Below, in pieces: positions 38,564 through 52,205 of a DNA stretch of 64,000 bases. Location of the stretch: assembly GCF_002078875.1 (NCBI RefSeq), contig NC_034438.1:20866022-20930021 (forward strand), written 5' to 3'. The stretch is from Numida meleagris. Taxonomy: Eukaryota > Chordata > Aves > Galliformes > Numididae. Both the position numbers and the translations under genes were made by a program. Numbering within the stretch: the stretch's first letter is position 1; every line of letters begins with the position of its first letter. The notes beneath the pieces were generated by a model. It saw only the letters and a list, made by a program, of their open reading frames with translations. It had not been told where the DNA came from and did not search any database.

Positions 38564-39620
38564 GCGGCGGCGGGGGAGGCAGGGGTACAGTCGGGGTAAC
38601 GCAAAGCGGTAGGGAGGGAGGGGGAAGAGGTGTAGGGTGCCGCTGCTGTGCCACTGCGCTGTGGGGGAACGGAACTGGACGGGACATTAACGGCCCTTGC
38701 CGCCTGCTGTGGTGTAGTCTGGTGTGGTGTGCGGGAGCCCGGCTGGGGCCCGTGTGGGTCTTGCTGGCGGCGGGCCGGGCGGCCTCCTCTGCTGTTTTGC
38801 CCGATGAGGCGCGGGGGAAGCCGGCAGAGGCCTCCCGCCGGTCTCCAGGCCGTGCGTTAGCGCGGATTTCATCACGGAGCAGCTCTCGTGTGCCGTGAGG
38901 GCCCGGTGCCGGAGAGGCAGCTCGGGAAACGGGGACCTTTGGGGCCGGGACGGGAGGAGCTCGGCACCTCGCGCGCTCGGCGGCCCAGAGGCGCCCACGT
39001 AGCACTGCCGCTTTGTTTGCAGCGCGGAGCCCGGGTCAGAGCACGTTCACGCTGCTGCTAGCAGACTGCCCGAATGCTCTGCTTCTTCGTTCTGTGTCGG
39101 AGGCAGCGGGGTGGTGCCGGTGAGCCGCGAACACGCGGGAGAGATCCCACACTGGCCGCTGCGGGGCGCGTCCGAGGGCTGGAGGGCAGCCCGAAGGCCG
39201 GTCCTGGGTCTGGCATTCTCAGCGTCAGTCAAGGCGCGCTTAGTTCTGATTGAACGTAACGCGCTGCTCCGGTTCAGATCTAGTTCTACACGTAAACAGG
39301 TGGCATTTCTGTCAGCAGCAGCTTCAGCGGAGTAAGCAGAGCCCCCTAGGAGGGTACTCGCATTTGTACCAGCCCTGCTGTAGCGTCCCGCTACTTTCAT
39401 CCCACTGTTGCAGGCTTTAGGCAGCTTTACGTGCTGGGTTCGGGCGGCGGCAGCTCCGCGTCCCGCGGCACTCACCGGCAGTCTCCGGCAAGCAGCGCCG
39501 TGCGGCGCGAGCCGCAGTCGCGGGAGGTGCTCGTGCAGAGGGCGCCACCCTGCGGGTGCTCCGGCCTCGCGGAACCCGCGGCCTCGGTGTGCCTCTGCCG
39601 TGTCCGCTTGGTTAAAGCGC

Positions 39621-42600
39621 GTTTGTCAGCTCGGGCGTGGGGGAGTGTTTTTTCTTAGAGTTACAAAGTTTCTCCTTCTGCAGCTAATTATTTTATAAGA
39701 TGATCGTGTTCATACAGCGAGCTCTGTAGCAGGTGCGGTCAGGCGTACCTCAGCCACATTGACCATCTCTGTGGTCTGACTTTGTGATGGTCTCTGCTCA
39801 GCATGGGGTCTGCCAAACATGCAGTCTTGAAAGGACAGCTTTTCCCCCATTCTATACCAGGACCAAAAATAACTTTTTGAACAGGGAGAAACACATGAGC
39901 CAATTGCCACATGGTCGTGGTATCCTGGTGGGATGTGGAGACCTGCTCAGGTCCTGCTGAGCCAGACAGAAATCAGTCTGACAGCTAGGCTGGGGTTATT
40001 CTGGTGTCGAAGATCGGCTGTCCGTGGTTGGAGCTGCTCCATGGCGTATAACCGATTAAATACTCATCAAGCTAAAAAGAAAGACAGCTTAGCGCTGTCT
40101 GGCCAGGGCACTTGCATGGGTTCAGCTCCCCACTCTAAATCAAGCAAGCCAAAGCCTTGGGCTCTGCAAAGCTCAGCTGCCTGCTCAGACCAACAAGTTA
40201 TTTATTTTCTGTCCCAGACAACTCCATTTTCTTGCCTACACCCACTGCTGGAGCTCAGGAAATGTTTCCAATAGCAATTTTGTCAAAACTGGTATATTAC
40301 CAGGAAAACCTTTGGCTCCGGTTAAAAAAATTCCTGACCATCTATAATTTGAATTTCTGACAGAATTCCCAATATACTTTGACTTACTCTTTTTGCATAA
40401 AATCACTTTTATCTGAGTGAACCTGGTTCAGATAAAAATAGTGAGTCTATTTGATGACTTTTATTTTTGTCTCATCAGCCTGAATAATACCCATCTGTTT
40501 CTGATGATTTGCAACATTTTAAAAAAGAAACATGCACAAAAAGTCATATGCAGATTCTTAGTACAGTTTTTTCTTTGCTGTAAGTAGAAACAACCAAATA
40601 GCAGAGATAGGAACTGCCATTCTGTGTCTCAAAAGCTCTGGACAGGATTACAGATTTATTGAGGACAGTGTACTACGCCATGCCTTACCCTGCTTGTTAG
40701 TCTTTGCAGACCAGGGAAGTAGTTAGCTAAAGCATTAAGCACTCTTTGACTCTACTCTGAATCTAAAGCATAGTCCAGCTACCATCACACTTGGTGACTT
40801 GATGGCTGATGAAGAAAACTGCTTACTAGAATATCTATTACCTGCTGGAATAGCTTTACAGATTATCTGTGGGCCCTTTGCAATGATAATAGCAATGATT
40901 ATAGAAGTGATTACACCAGTGATTATAGGTTAGTATGTACCATGACTTAAGATATGAGATTTCATATGTAATATTCATTCCACTGATAGAGAAAAGGCCA
41001 TTCAACATGAAACTTTTGTTACTTTCAAGTTACTATGAATTGCTCATTCTGCGAAACTGAAAACTGCTATTCTGCTTATGAAAAGACTAGTCATAACAAT
41101 GCATTCCTCAAGTTGATTGTTAGATGTATGTTATTCTAGCGTTAGAAATCTTACTGTTTATTACTGTCATGTAGCTTGTACTGAATTGGAAGAATTTATG
41201 TCCTGAACCATTCCTGATTTGGTAAATTCCATGTAAGGAATTAGAAAATACTCCTTACCACTCCTTTGTCAGGGCTGGGAAAAATTGGCATCAGGCTTTT
41301 AGAACAAGTCTGTCAGATATCTCATTTGTTTGCTTGTCTCCTCACTATGGCTACCTCCTACCTCAAACTGGATTAAAAGGCTCCTCCAGAGTTGGACAGC
41401 ATGCTGCTCCTGTCTCTGGAGAAGCAAGTAGGATAACATTATCAAACTGTATAGTTTTCCATTACATTATATGTAACATCCACCACTATGTAAACATGCT
41501 CACACAAGTGAGAGCTTGTACATCATTTAGGCTTCCTAATTTAGAAATATCTAAAAGTTATGATACTTTTTGATTGAATAATTAAAACTCAGTTGAGTAA
41601 CTCTTGATCTGTGAGGTAGATTATACACTTGCTAAAATACTTTGGTTGACCACATAGTTGAAAAAAAAATCATTATAACCTTACATTTATCTGTGCTATA
41701 TGCCCTGTGCTTTATCTGTGGATATATAGGAGGAAAGCTGTTAATGTGCACAAGAACTTTGTTTTCAGTGCTCTAAACTAAAACTTTGTAGGAGTGCTTG
41801 AGGATAATGGTGCTACTGAGGTCCAGGCTCTCTCACTGACATTTCCTTGTAAAAAGCCTGAATTCAGATTGCTAACAGAAAGAGAGGTGTTCAGCCCAAT
41901 ACCAATCACTCCCATGCAAGAGTGGTAGAATCTATTGTGCCTGACACACTATTTTTCAGTTTGCCTGGGGAGGGAAGGGAGTGCATATCGAAGTGTCTTT
42001 TCACTTGGAAAATGGAGCCCTTTTGAGCTGAGCTGTCCTTGATGGCCCTCTAAAACAAAATTCATAGCAATGAATTTGGTTTTAGGTGTGGCCTTGAGGC
42101 TTCTTCGGCCCAGCAGTGTACCTTTTGCCAAGAATGTCTTCATTTAAATATGAAGAGCCTTACCACAGGCAGGATGGTAGACCATCCTTTTCTAGAATGC
42201 TCCCTGGGAGCAATTGTATGTTATGCTGATAAAGGGCTTATCATCACCTGAGCCTCCTAATTTATGTAAGAATCTGTGGACCTGACCAACCTGATTATTT
42301 CAGTATAAGATTTGGAAATAAAACTGGAGATGTCAGTTCGTGTAAGCTTGCATTCCTCCAAGAGGTCCTAGGCAGCTTTCTCCCTGATAGGAAAAAAACA
42401 CAAGTGAAGCAGGGTAGAGATCAGAAGACATGAATGTGGTAAGAGCATGCTCAGGCCTTGCTCAGAGCCTGGAAGGGATGGGCAGTGGGAGGGGTGCGAT
42501 TAACTCTCTCAAATAAACTTGAGATCGAGAATCTTACCCTATGCAAGGTGATTACAATGAATATTGACCTCAGCTTTTTCAGCAAATAGATGGAGCTGAT

Positions 42601-45325
42601 CCTATCCTTGTTAAGACTGAAGTAGAAAGTGCAGCAAACATGACAGTGCTCCACAAAAGAACAGCAATTGCAGTAAGCATAAAAGTAGGAGAGAACTCAG
42701 ATGAGAGTTTTTTTTCTTTCAAAGATAGGGTATCTTTTTCCATTTTGTCTCTTTCCAATTTTACAATTCAAGAGATACCAAAAAGATTAGTCCAGTAGGC
42801 ATACCAGGCTGTTTAAAGAGAGAATTTTCCAGCAGTATGTACGGTAAGTTTTCTGTGTGTATATATTCTTGTTCTCTTATTTTCTTATTTCCAGATAAAG
42901 CTGTTCGTAAGATCTGAATGATGTGAACAATCTGTAAGACTTATGAGAACAAAGTTGGGACAAGTTGTACAACGTGTGGAAATGTATGTGGAAAATCTCT
43001 GTGGAAAAATCAGGTAAATTGTATTCCTCAAAGATTAGTGTATACAAAAACACAAATTAACAATGCATAAATTATTAGCAGAAATACAAGAATTCAGTTA
43101 TTTTGATTTTTTTAGGATGAAAAATGTGGAATTGACCTGTAAGACCTGGCAATTAGCATGCAGAGCACTGCAGCATTTTGCAGTCTGGCACACAGCTCTA
43201 AGAATGGCAGCCTTCTGCAGAACTGGGCACTTTGATCTAAGAACCTAGGTGGCTTGTTTAGTTTCAGAGTTGGAGGAGAGTTACAGTACTTGTGTGAGAA
43301 TCACATTCTGCTCATTTAGCATCTGCTGAAATATGTGGTGATTCTCACTTATTGGTACACTTTGTATAAAAGCATGAACGCATACACTAATGTCAGAAAT
43401 TGTAAAATTGGATTGTGAAAGGAGCATGGATTTATTTTGAATGGAAAGAATTGGACTTTCCATATTCCTGGACTATATAACTGGAAAAGATTTATTAAAG
43501 ACTCTAGAGCATACCGTGTATACTGCTTTGGACAGAGATTACGGCTTTGTCTAATTTAGATGGCTTTTTGGCATTCTTTCTACCATAGTGTCTTGCAACA
43601 GTTTATAAATTGAACTAACTTTAATAGTTCCTCTGTCCTGCTAACTCTTGGGTATCTCCCCAGAAATGCAAAGATACTATGAATGGAGTAGAGCATTATA
43701 TGGCTATGATAAGTACATGCATTTCTTTCTTTGTATCTCACAAGGAACTTCAAAATTCATTTTCGTACAGGATTATCACAACATTAGCAGCTCCTTGGCT
43801 AGGAAAGACAGCACAAAGGAGGTTATTAAGGCTCGCTTAAAAAGTCCAGCATTTCATTTTTACATCTTATTTAGGTTTGGTTGGCTCTATGTGAAGATGG
43901 TTTTGTGCAGCAGTAACAGCCACAACCTCCACATATATCCCTAGCCAGATGAATCTTTTGGTATGACCCAGTAGCTGTTTTTGTTGTTTAAGTTAAGAGC
44001 AGCCTTCAGCTTCTTCAGTACAAACTGTAAGTTGCTGAATTTACACGTACTTACCAGTAGTTTCCACTGGAGTCCACTGGTGATCAAAGGTATCCACTGC
44101 ACTGCTGGACTTCACACTGGGGCAGTGGAGAATCATCCATATGTTGGGTTTTGATGCATTAAAGTTACAAAAAATAATGTTTTATTGCTAAGAAATCAAA
44201 AGACTACATTTCTTAGTTACAAGTTTCAGGGCACAATTTGTGAATTGAAATATGAACTCGGCTTTGTGTGCTTCTAATCCTTTCATAGCCATTAAGGGAT
44301 TATTTGCATCAAAAGGCAAGTTATAGTGAAAGAAAATGAGATTCAAGAATTCTCAAAAACTTTCCAGGTGCTTATTTGATCCAAGTATTATGGTTCAACA
44401 GGTTTGTACATTATTTATTATAGTTTTGCATTCTAACATGAAATAAGCATAAGACTATTCAGAAATGAGAAGATGTTGGTTTGTGGCTATTCACAGATGT
44501 TCGAGCTGATTCTAGGAGTGACCTTCTGCAGTCCTGAAAAAATAACTTCTCCAAACCTCTTTTTTTCCTTGTTTTGTTTTACTTTTTTATTAAAAAAAAA
44601 ACTGTATTTTCCTACAATGCCTGACACTTAATCAGTGGTAATGAGTTCCCTTATAATCTTTGTAGTTAAGAATATACCAAGAGTTTTGTCAGAAAAGAAA
44701 AGAAAGTATTCAAAGCAAACGGAGCAATAGGTGAAGAAATCCACAAGCTTGAAGAAAATGCTTGACATTTATTTCTAGCTCATCGCATCCACAATTGCAA
44801 CTATCTATAAATCTACACAGTTTCATCCACAGATGAGGTTATCTGGCAATAAATCAAGTAAGTTCTTACATAAATTATTGCATGAGCAGTTTTCTGCATA
44901 GACCTAACTTCCAGTCCAGCCAATCTGTATAAAGCTCAGCTAACAGTAAGCCCCTACTGCTATCAAAGCTTTAACAGTGTATTTACAAGGGCAGTGAGCA
45001 CAGGTGCAGATATAGCACCTGAAAATAGGTATCTACACATACAGCCAGATCTAATTGCCATTTGGTGAGAGATCAATGGGGCTACAAGACACTTAGGTAT
45101 AACGAAGCATTAGTTACTTTATAATGCAAGGATCTGCATAAATCATTTAAATAAATTTGTGTAATGTTTCACCTTCAGTTCAGCTGGTACAAATTTTATA
45201 TCATGCTCAAGTACCTTTTAGTAACTGAATGTCAGTGAGGTAATTTTCAGATACTTCCACCCCTGAATGACAGCTTATTGCCCTTATTTCCCTAGCCTAG
45301 GCTTATACTTCCTTATGAAAATATT
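39621..45325. other. Intergenic, no gene seen
   Basis: AT-rich sequence upstream of ADAMTS6. A four-unit imperfect tandem repeat lies at 40,881-40,929. Open frames such as 39,933-40,274 and 43,648-43,944 show no known protein features. Confidence 0.65.
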
Positions 45326-45327
45326 GA

Positions 45328-45380
45328 GTGGGACTCAGTGACCCTCGTGGGTCCTGTCCAATTCAGCATGTTCTGTGATA
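45328..45380 (+). mobile_element. Old CR1 3' tail fragment
   Basis: GACTCAGTGACCCTCGTGGG followed by TCCTGTCCAATTCAGCATGT is a diverged version of the plus-strand CR1 3' tail. Confidence 0.6.
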
Positions 45381-45384
45381 CCAT

Positions 45385-48300
45385 TAACCACCTGTTGGTA
45401 TAGCTTGATATTTCCACTGAACGTCTACTCACAGCATTTTTATCTCTCGTTTTTGAACGTTTGTCCTAGGGACCATTCTCCTACTTTGTCCACAGATACA
45501 ACGTCTGACTTGTAGAAATGAGAAGCAGAACTGGGATTTGCTGTGAATAGGGCTGGGGGAGGGACTAGGGCTAACCTTTGCTCTTGTTTTGCCCCAGATT
45601 TTCAGCTTTGCACATGAATGGATACTCTTCTATTGAGATCTTTCTATAGGGGGATGAAACAAATTAACGGCAAAGGAATACCAGTGAATTCACTTTGTGC
45701 ACTATCTACGGAAAGTTTTTTTCTGAGACTCCATGGAAGAAAAAGAAAAAAAAGAAAGAAAAAAAAATGCACAAGCCTGAAACATCTCATTCAAAACTTT
45801 CAGAATAGGCAGGGCATCCCGGCATTCCTTATGCTCAGCTCCACAGTAAAACTGCACACCAATCTGTTACCAGCTACCAAAGTTTCTTACCAAAAACTAA
45901 AATCCTTCTGAAATCCATCTGTCATTCAGAAAATAAAACATTTTGTTCTTGATTGTTTAATAGCTGCTCCCTAACAAAAGACAGAGGTTAGGTTTTTTGT
46001 TGTTTATTTTTTGTTTTTGTTTTGTTTTTGTTTTCACTATTATTCTTTGTTCAGTAATTTGGGGAAATAAATATAATTTGCAGAAAAGATTTATTTTTTC
46101 ATCTTGAGGACAGAAATCTGAGTGTGAAATGCCCCTATTGCCCAGAGGATGTAATTATATGATATGATGGTTTTTCTTTAAAATCTTTACTATGGCTGCG
46201 GTGTTAAACATTATGTATGTGCAAGTAAACGTGCCTGGGTGGACGTGGTGCTACCAAAGTGTCTTCTGCCCCCTTGCTGACATTTAGGCCTTTAAACATT
46301 TAGGCCACCTCAGAACTGCTAAGTGTTGCAGATACGTGTTTTACATGGAACACAGGAATGAATCTCATATTCAATAGGAAAAGCCGTAGAAAAAAAGACC
46401 ACTGCTGCTTTTTTGTTCTCTCTTCTATGAGGAACTTTAGTAAAAAATTTACAACTATTCTTAACGTAATTTTAAAGTATTTTCAGGTATTTTCAATGAC
46501 AACATGATCAGCAATAATGAAAGTATCCTTCAGTCATTGACAACAAACTACCACCATCAGGGGGATCAACAATATTTCAGGGTTATCCTACTTTTGTCTA
46601 CCTCCCTGATCCTGTTCAAAGAAAATGTAAATTCTCCCTCTAACCTCTGATATGCGTTAAGAATATAAAGTGTATAGAATTCAGTGGTCATCTCCTCTTA
46701 GTTTATTGAACGTTTTTTCACAAATGAAAAACATATGACTATATATAAACTAGCATGGTCACACAAATTTAGTAGCTTAAATTCATTTTAAAAAGAAAGA
46801 AAAAACATACTATTTTATTCAAGTTTATTTATATATGTTTAAATGTAGATTTGTATCATACACATCAAATCAATATGTATGTGTAAACATAGAATGAGCA
46901 TACAATAGTATCAGGAAGGTGAGCAAGTCTACTGTTTATATTAATTCATTGCAATGCCCAGAAAGTAATGTTTTGCTATTACAAAAAGAACTCGTCTTGT
47001 GGCTAGAGTTCCGTGTTTAAACTCAGATCCCCAGCTTTTCACATGTTTGTTTTTGAATAAGCATTTTCTGAAGCGTTCAGATGGCTTGATGATAGTACAA
47101 TACAAGCACTGCAGTTGTACTTTTACAACTAAGACATTCTTAATACTCATGACTGTATTTCACTTCACAGGCTAAGTGTAAAGCATAGTGGCAGGTGAAG
47201 ATTGGGGGCTTTGGGCTGTGAGAATGAGCTGAGTCTGGGAAAAGCGCTCCCCTTTTGTTGGTTGTCTGGTTTAGGTTCAGCCTTTCAGATGGGCATACAG
47301 GCCCTCACAGCAAGTAGTTCTGCTTTTGATGTTGAATAAGCGTAGTCCAGATTACACAACTGATTTTTTTAAAACACAGTCAAATTTAATTTAAACTAAT
47401 TGTTCTAATTAACTGTTAATTATAAGTTTATTTGCATGGTTAACAAACACTGCCTTTTACCCTTTGGGGGAAAAAAAAAATTCCCCCTTTAAAATAGTTT
47501 ATTTTGGATTTGCTTCTTATCCATCTTTCTTCCTGCTATTTAACCAAAATAAACATATTTAATTGCTTCTTCTTAATACTGGTAACAAGATCAGAATCTC
47601 CCTACACATATGATGGCTTTGTCAGAGTAGTAATTTCCTAACCTCATATTTGGTCATCAGGCAATCGTCCTGTGTCAGGCAGCATAATGCTCTAAGCCTC
47701 TGAGCTATGGAGTCCTAGCTCAGCCAGCTGGAAGCAGAGTAGGTTTCCCCTTACCCATTGCCAATGTGCTGGACTCAACTAATTCCCTGAAGAAAAATGA
47801 CTATATACTTGGCATGCAGCAGCTACTAAATTTAAACTCCTCCCACCCCTATATACTAAGCTTTCTTTCACTTACAGTGCTAAAAGAAAGTTCCAGGGAG
47901 ATGGAAAAAGTGGCAGATGCAGCCAGCCTGACATGCCATCTTCAATAATTCTGGCTCCATTACCCACACCACTCCACATCCGATTGCACTGGTTCAATTC
48001 TCTTACAAATTGCTGTCGTCTGTAGTAACATGTGTGTCTAACCAGCAACTCTGACCTGAAAGCAGATTTTCTAAAAAGGAACGGAAGAAGAAAATAGTTG
48101 GAATACTCACTTTTACTAAATGAAAAACAGTTTTAATTAGGGTTCCCAACTGCTCCGGGACCTCTACAGGTTTATGCAACATCATATGGAAGAATCATTT
48201 TATCTCCCTCTTGTGATTGTTTAAAGTAAGTGCCACTGAACTGAACAAATCCTCATTCTGTGACTTGGCAGACATTAATTTAACCACACATCTGTGAGTT

Positions 48301-48705
48301 GTCCAAAGTCCCTTTATTCTAGAGAAACCTTAATTGCAGAACTGGTATCTTTACCTCAGATGAGAACATGTGATAAGCTAGCCACATATGCTGTAAACCT
48401 GATGGATGCTAGATAGGAGATCAACAAATACAAAGAACTCTGGCTTAAGAGATCAGTAATAAAATTCAACTGTGATAGAAGCAGAAGCGTGACTCTCTGA
48501 ATCTGTAAAAAATGAAATCAGGGTAGTTTTGTTTGGTTTCAATAAAAATAGGATTGGCTTCTTTATTAATCTAATTTTGACCTTTTATGGCCACTCTTAG
48601 TTTTTATGTTAACATTGAGATGAACGTACACTAACTTGACAGAAAAAGAAAATAATGTGTCAGATGTTTAGAATCCTTATGCATATCCCTTAAATTAAAT
48701 AGAAA
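45385..48705. other. Intergenic, no gene seen
   Basis: AT-rich sequence with purine-rich (45,735-45,770) and T/G-rich (45,985-46,035) low-complexity tracts. Nothing else recognised. Confidence 0.65.
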
Positions 48706-48710
48706 TTAAA

Positions 48711-49268
48711 GAGCGATCTGCAAGTTTGCAGGTGATGCCAAGCTGTGTGGTGCAGTCAACACGCCTGAGGAATGCGATGCCATCTATAAAGACCTGGGTA
48801 GGCTTGAGATGTGGGCCCAGGAGAACCTCATGAGGCTCAACAAATCCAAGTGCATGGTCTTGTGCCTGTGTCATGGCAACTCCTGCTATCATTACAAGTT
48901 GGGGGATAAAGGAGGGAACACAGCCCTGCCAAAAAGGACTTGGGGATACTGATGGATGGCAAGCTGGACATGAGCCAGCAATGTGCCCTCGCAGCCCAGA
49001 AAGACACCTGAATCCTGGACTGCATCAAAAGAAGCGTGGCCAGCAGATCAAGGGAGGTGATCCTGCCTCTCTGCTCTGCACTGTGAGACCTCAATTGGAG
49101 TACTGCATCCAGATGTGGAGTCCTCAGACATGGACCTGTTGGAGCAGGTGGATGGGGCTCTAAGCAACCTGGTCTACCTTTAGGTGTCCCTGTTTACTGC
49201 AGGGGAGTTGGACTAGATGACCTTTAAAGGTCCCTTCCAACTCAAAAGATTCTATGATTCTATGATTT
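48711..49268 (+). pseudogene. CR1 LINE, truncated and internally deleted
   Basis: Plus-strand CR1 beginning at TGCAAGTTTGCAGGTGATGC (the KFADDTKL region of RT) and ending at TTCTATGATTCTATGATT. The sequence jumps from the C-terminal ORF2 region near GGAGTCCTCAGACATGGACC directly into the 3' UTR near 49,170, so several hundred bases are missing inside. A stop-rich relic. Confidence 0.85.
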
Positions 49269-49269
49269 T

Positions 49270-50640
49270 TCCATTGTATTTTTAGACCAAGAACTTAGGG
49301 ATTTGTGTGTTTGTGTGTGATATTCTGTATTAAGACTAAATATTATGAAGCAATAGAGCCAATGTTACAATTTTTCTTGAATAGAAGTAACAGTGTTGTA
49401 GAAAATAGTCTTCATCTGAGGCAAATGCTTTTCAGGTTGCACAATCTCTGCTGCTGTTCTATTCCTCTCCAATACACAATTTGGGTTTGTGGCCATAAAG
49501 AAGCTTCAAAGTTGTAGAAATTGTTTGTAGAAAACAAAACAAACAAAATAAAATCCAAAACAACAACAAAACCAGCCAACGAACCATCCACCACCACCAC
49601 AACAACGAAAACTAGAGGGCTTATATCCACTAATTATTCTGTTACAAAGGTGCACAATTTTCACCTCACTTCTTTGAGATTGAGACTTTAGGAGTAACAA
49701 TAGCAAAACTGTTTTTTTAAAAAGGTCTTTCCATTTTACACTGAGACAAACCAACAATCTTCTATTTAACTGTCCAGACAGACCACTTGGCTGAGGTGTG
49801 AGAGATGCAGTTTCATGACCCTACTTCAAATAAGTCAATATTATTTAAAGTAACTAGATTTGACCTAACAGAAAACTGAGGGGAGATCTATGCTAGAGCG
49901 GTAAATGAATTTGTTGTTCTGGCATTCAGTAACATATTTTGCACCAATATTTTACTCATCCTTTCTAGGAGTCTTCATTAGTAGGTTATTTTGGGATGAG
50001 TTTCTTTTTGTTGGGATTTTTTTTCCCCTCTGTGGGACTGAGAAACCTTTCCATAAAAAGTAATGACAAGCTATAGTCTATAGCCTGGATTTTAACTTCC
50101 ATAAAACTGAAAAAAAAAAAGTCCTTATTGGTTCCATCTACAATAGAGTATAACTATTTCAGGGAAAAAAAGTCAATGAAACAGCGCACCTTGCACCAAA
50201 AGATTTCCAGCCATTCCATCACTACATATACAGAAACTTGTTTTAAATTCAACTTTTTGAAAAGTTGTTATTTTCCACAGATTTCTTATTCTTCATAAAG
50301 CTCAAGAGAGGGAGTACAATTTGGACAATGTTCCTGTAAATTGATCTGCCAGGACTGAGGAATGTCAGGAATCAGCAAGCACAGTATAAAAACCTTTGTA
50401 AAGAAAAGATGCTCCCTTCAAACTCTTAACCAGTAATCATTTTTATTAATTTATTTTTAAAGTAAGGATAGATAAGAGTAATAAATAAACAGCAAATAGA
50501 AATGTAGTACTCAGCACATGCTTGATCCTTGATCCACAGTTTTCCCAGTACAGAAAGTGCAATGGAAGCTCAATAGCATGGATGTCCAACTTTCTAGCTT
50601 CCCTGGGCCACACTGAGTGAAGAGGGATTGTCTAGGGCCA
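49270..50640. other. Intergenic, low-complexity tract, no gene seen
   Basis: An A/C-rich tract of CAA/CCA type is at 49,525-49,615. The GGGCCACACTGAGTGAAGAG phrase near 50,606-50,628, just before the mariner, resembles a dispersed repeat, but I cannot name it. Confidence 0.55.
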
Positions 50641-50642
50641 CA

Positions 50643-51178
50643 GAGGCTGCTCCAAAAGTAATTCCTCCTACTTGTTTCTGCAGAAACTAAAAGACCATAA
50701 TAACACTGTTTGATAAAGCAAATTCTCAGCTACAAAACAGTTCTTTTTTTCAATCCAGTCACCACCATGAGCTGTGCATTTTCACCAGCAATGAACAAGA
50801 GCCTGCATGCCATGCTTGTGAAAATCTGTACCAGTGGAGGTGACCCACTGTCACCACTTCTGAAATGCAGCACCCATCCCTCACTGTGCTCACATCCACT
50901 GTTCTATCTCTATCAATGTTCGCAGTTGTCAGTGAGTTTCAGTGGGTGCCATTTTTTCTGCATCTATGAAGTCAGTGACAAACCTTTGCTTCATCCGCAC
51001 TTCCATGTCAGATGCCATGTTGTCAGACTGTCCCTGTGCTGCCACCTGTCTCATGGCAACAAAATGTAATGAAATACTGGTGGGAAGTGTCAGCCTCTGC
51101 TGTGATGCTACCAACATTACCTCTGATGTCGTGGGCCAACACAATAAAACAGCTGTTACTTTTGGAGCAGCCCTCATA
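50643..51178 (-). mobile_element. Galluhop-type mariner, non-autonomous, both terminal repeats present
   Basis: About 536 bp bounded by terminal inverted repeats. The 17-mer GGCTGCTCCAAAAGTAA is exact at 50,645-50,661 and as its reverse complement at 51,156-51,172. On the minus strand a short N-terminal transposase relic reads [16 protein letters not shown] and then [11 protein letters not shown] before a stop (within 50,929-51,177). The catalytic part is absent, so this is a short deletion derivative that needs transposase from elsewhere. The expected TA duplication is not clean on the left. It is the reference copy for the three partial copies in this window. Confidence 0.8.
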
Positions 51179-51253
51179 CTAAGCTGATAGCTTTGCTTTG
51201 TGAAATTGCATAGCAGTGTAATGCTGTTTTGACGGCCTTTTATCTAAGAGAAG

Positions 51254-52205
51254 AAGAATCATAGAATCATCATAGAATCGTCGAATGGTCGAATGGCTTG
51301 GGTTGGAAGGGACCTCAAGGATCATCAAGCTCCAACCCCCCTGCCACAGGCAGGGCAACCAACCTCCATATGTAATACTAGACCAGGCTGCCCAGGGCCC
51401 CATCCAACCTGGCCTTGAACACCTCCAGGGATAGAGCATCCACACCCTCTCTGGGCAGCCTGTTCCAGCACCTCACCGCTCTCTTGGTAAAGAACTTCCC
51501 CCTGATATCCAACCTAAACCTTCCTTCCTTTAACTTAAAACCATTTCCCCTTGTCCTGGCGTTATCTACCCTTGCAAAGAGTTGACTCCCCTCCTGTTTG
51601 TAGGCTCCCTTTAGGTACTGGAAGGCTGCAATGAGGTCACCCTGCAGCCTTCTCTTCTCCAGGCTGAACAAGCCCAGCTCCCTCAGCGTATCTTCATAGG
51701 GGAGGAGCTCCAACCTTCTGATCATCGCTGTGGCCCTCCTCTGGACTCCCTCTGACAGCTCCCTGTCTTTCTTGTACTGGGGGCCCCAGGCCTGGACGCA
51801 GTACTCCAGATGGGGCCTCACGAGGGTAGCGTAGTGAGGGACAATCACCTCCCTGTCCCTGCTGGCCACCCCTCTCCTGATGGAGACCAGGATACCATTT
51901 GCCTTCTGAGCTGTGAGAGCACACTGCTGGCTCATGTTAAGTTTTTCATCCACCAGAACCCCCAGGTCCTTCTCTGCAGGGCTGCTCTCGAGGATTGCTC
52001 CTCCCAGTCTGTGTATATGCTTAGGACTCCTCTGGCCCAAGTGCAAAACCTTGCACTTTGCTGAGTTGAACCTCATTAGATACACTCAGGCCCACCTTTC
52101 AAGTCTGTTGAGGTCCCTCTGAATGGCATCCCTTCCTTCCATTGTGTCAACCGCACCACTCAGCTTGGTGTGATCAGCAAACTTGCTGAGGGTGCACTCA
52201 ATTCC
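51254..52205 (-). pseudogene. CR1 LINE, RT C-terminus and 3' UTR with a 235-codon open frame
   Basis: Reverse-oriented CR1, 5'-truncated in RT. The frame 51,378-52,085 is open for 235 codons: [89 protein letters not shown] then stop. An uninterrupted C-terminus marks it as the youngest CR1 copy here. The tail at 51,254-51,300 has extra ATAGAATC/CGAATGG repeat units. At 52,205 it joins mariner sequence. Confidence 0.9.

Larger units (their letters stand above)
36080..39620. promoter_or_regulatory. CpG island, presumed ADAMTS6 promoter
   Basis: A sharp change from AT-rich flanks to dense GC and frequent CG dinucleotides over about 3.5 kb, ending near 39,620. It sits upstream of the ADAMTS6 start exon and is the only large island between that gene and the 3' end of CENPK, so it is the likely ADAMTS6 promoter. 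It holds recognisable factor motifs at 38,499-38,563 (separate entry), a G-quadruplex-type run at 36,325-36,355, an RFX X-box-like motif GTTGCCAGGGCGAT at 36,527-36,540, and a short N gap. The long open frames in the island on both strands come from GC-rich composition. Confidence 0.85.

Noticed and set aside
38139..39005. 288-codon minus-strand open frame
   Set aside because: It crosses the 108-base N gap, so the frame is artificial, and its composition is that of the island.
43648..43944. 98-codon plus-strand frame in intergenic DNA
   Set aside because: No family resemblance, no CpG island or splice signals nearby, and a length expected by chance in a window of this size.
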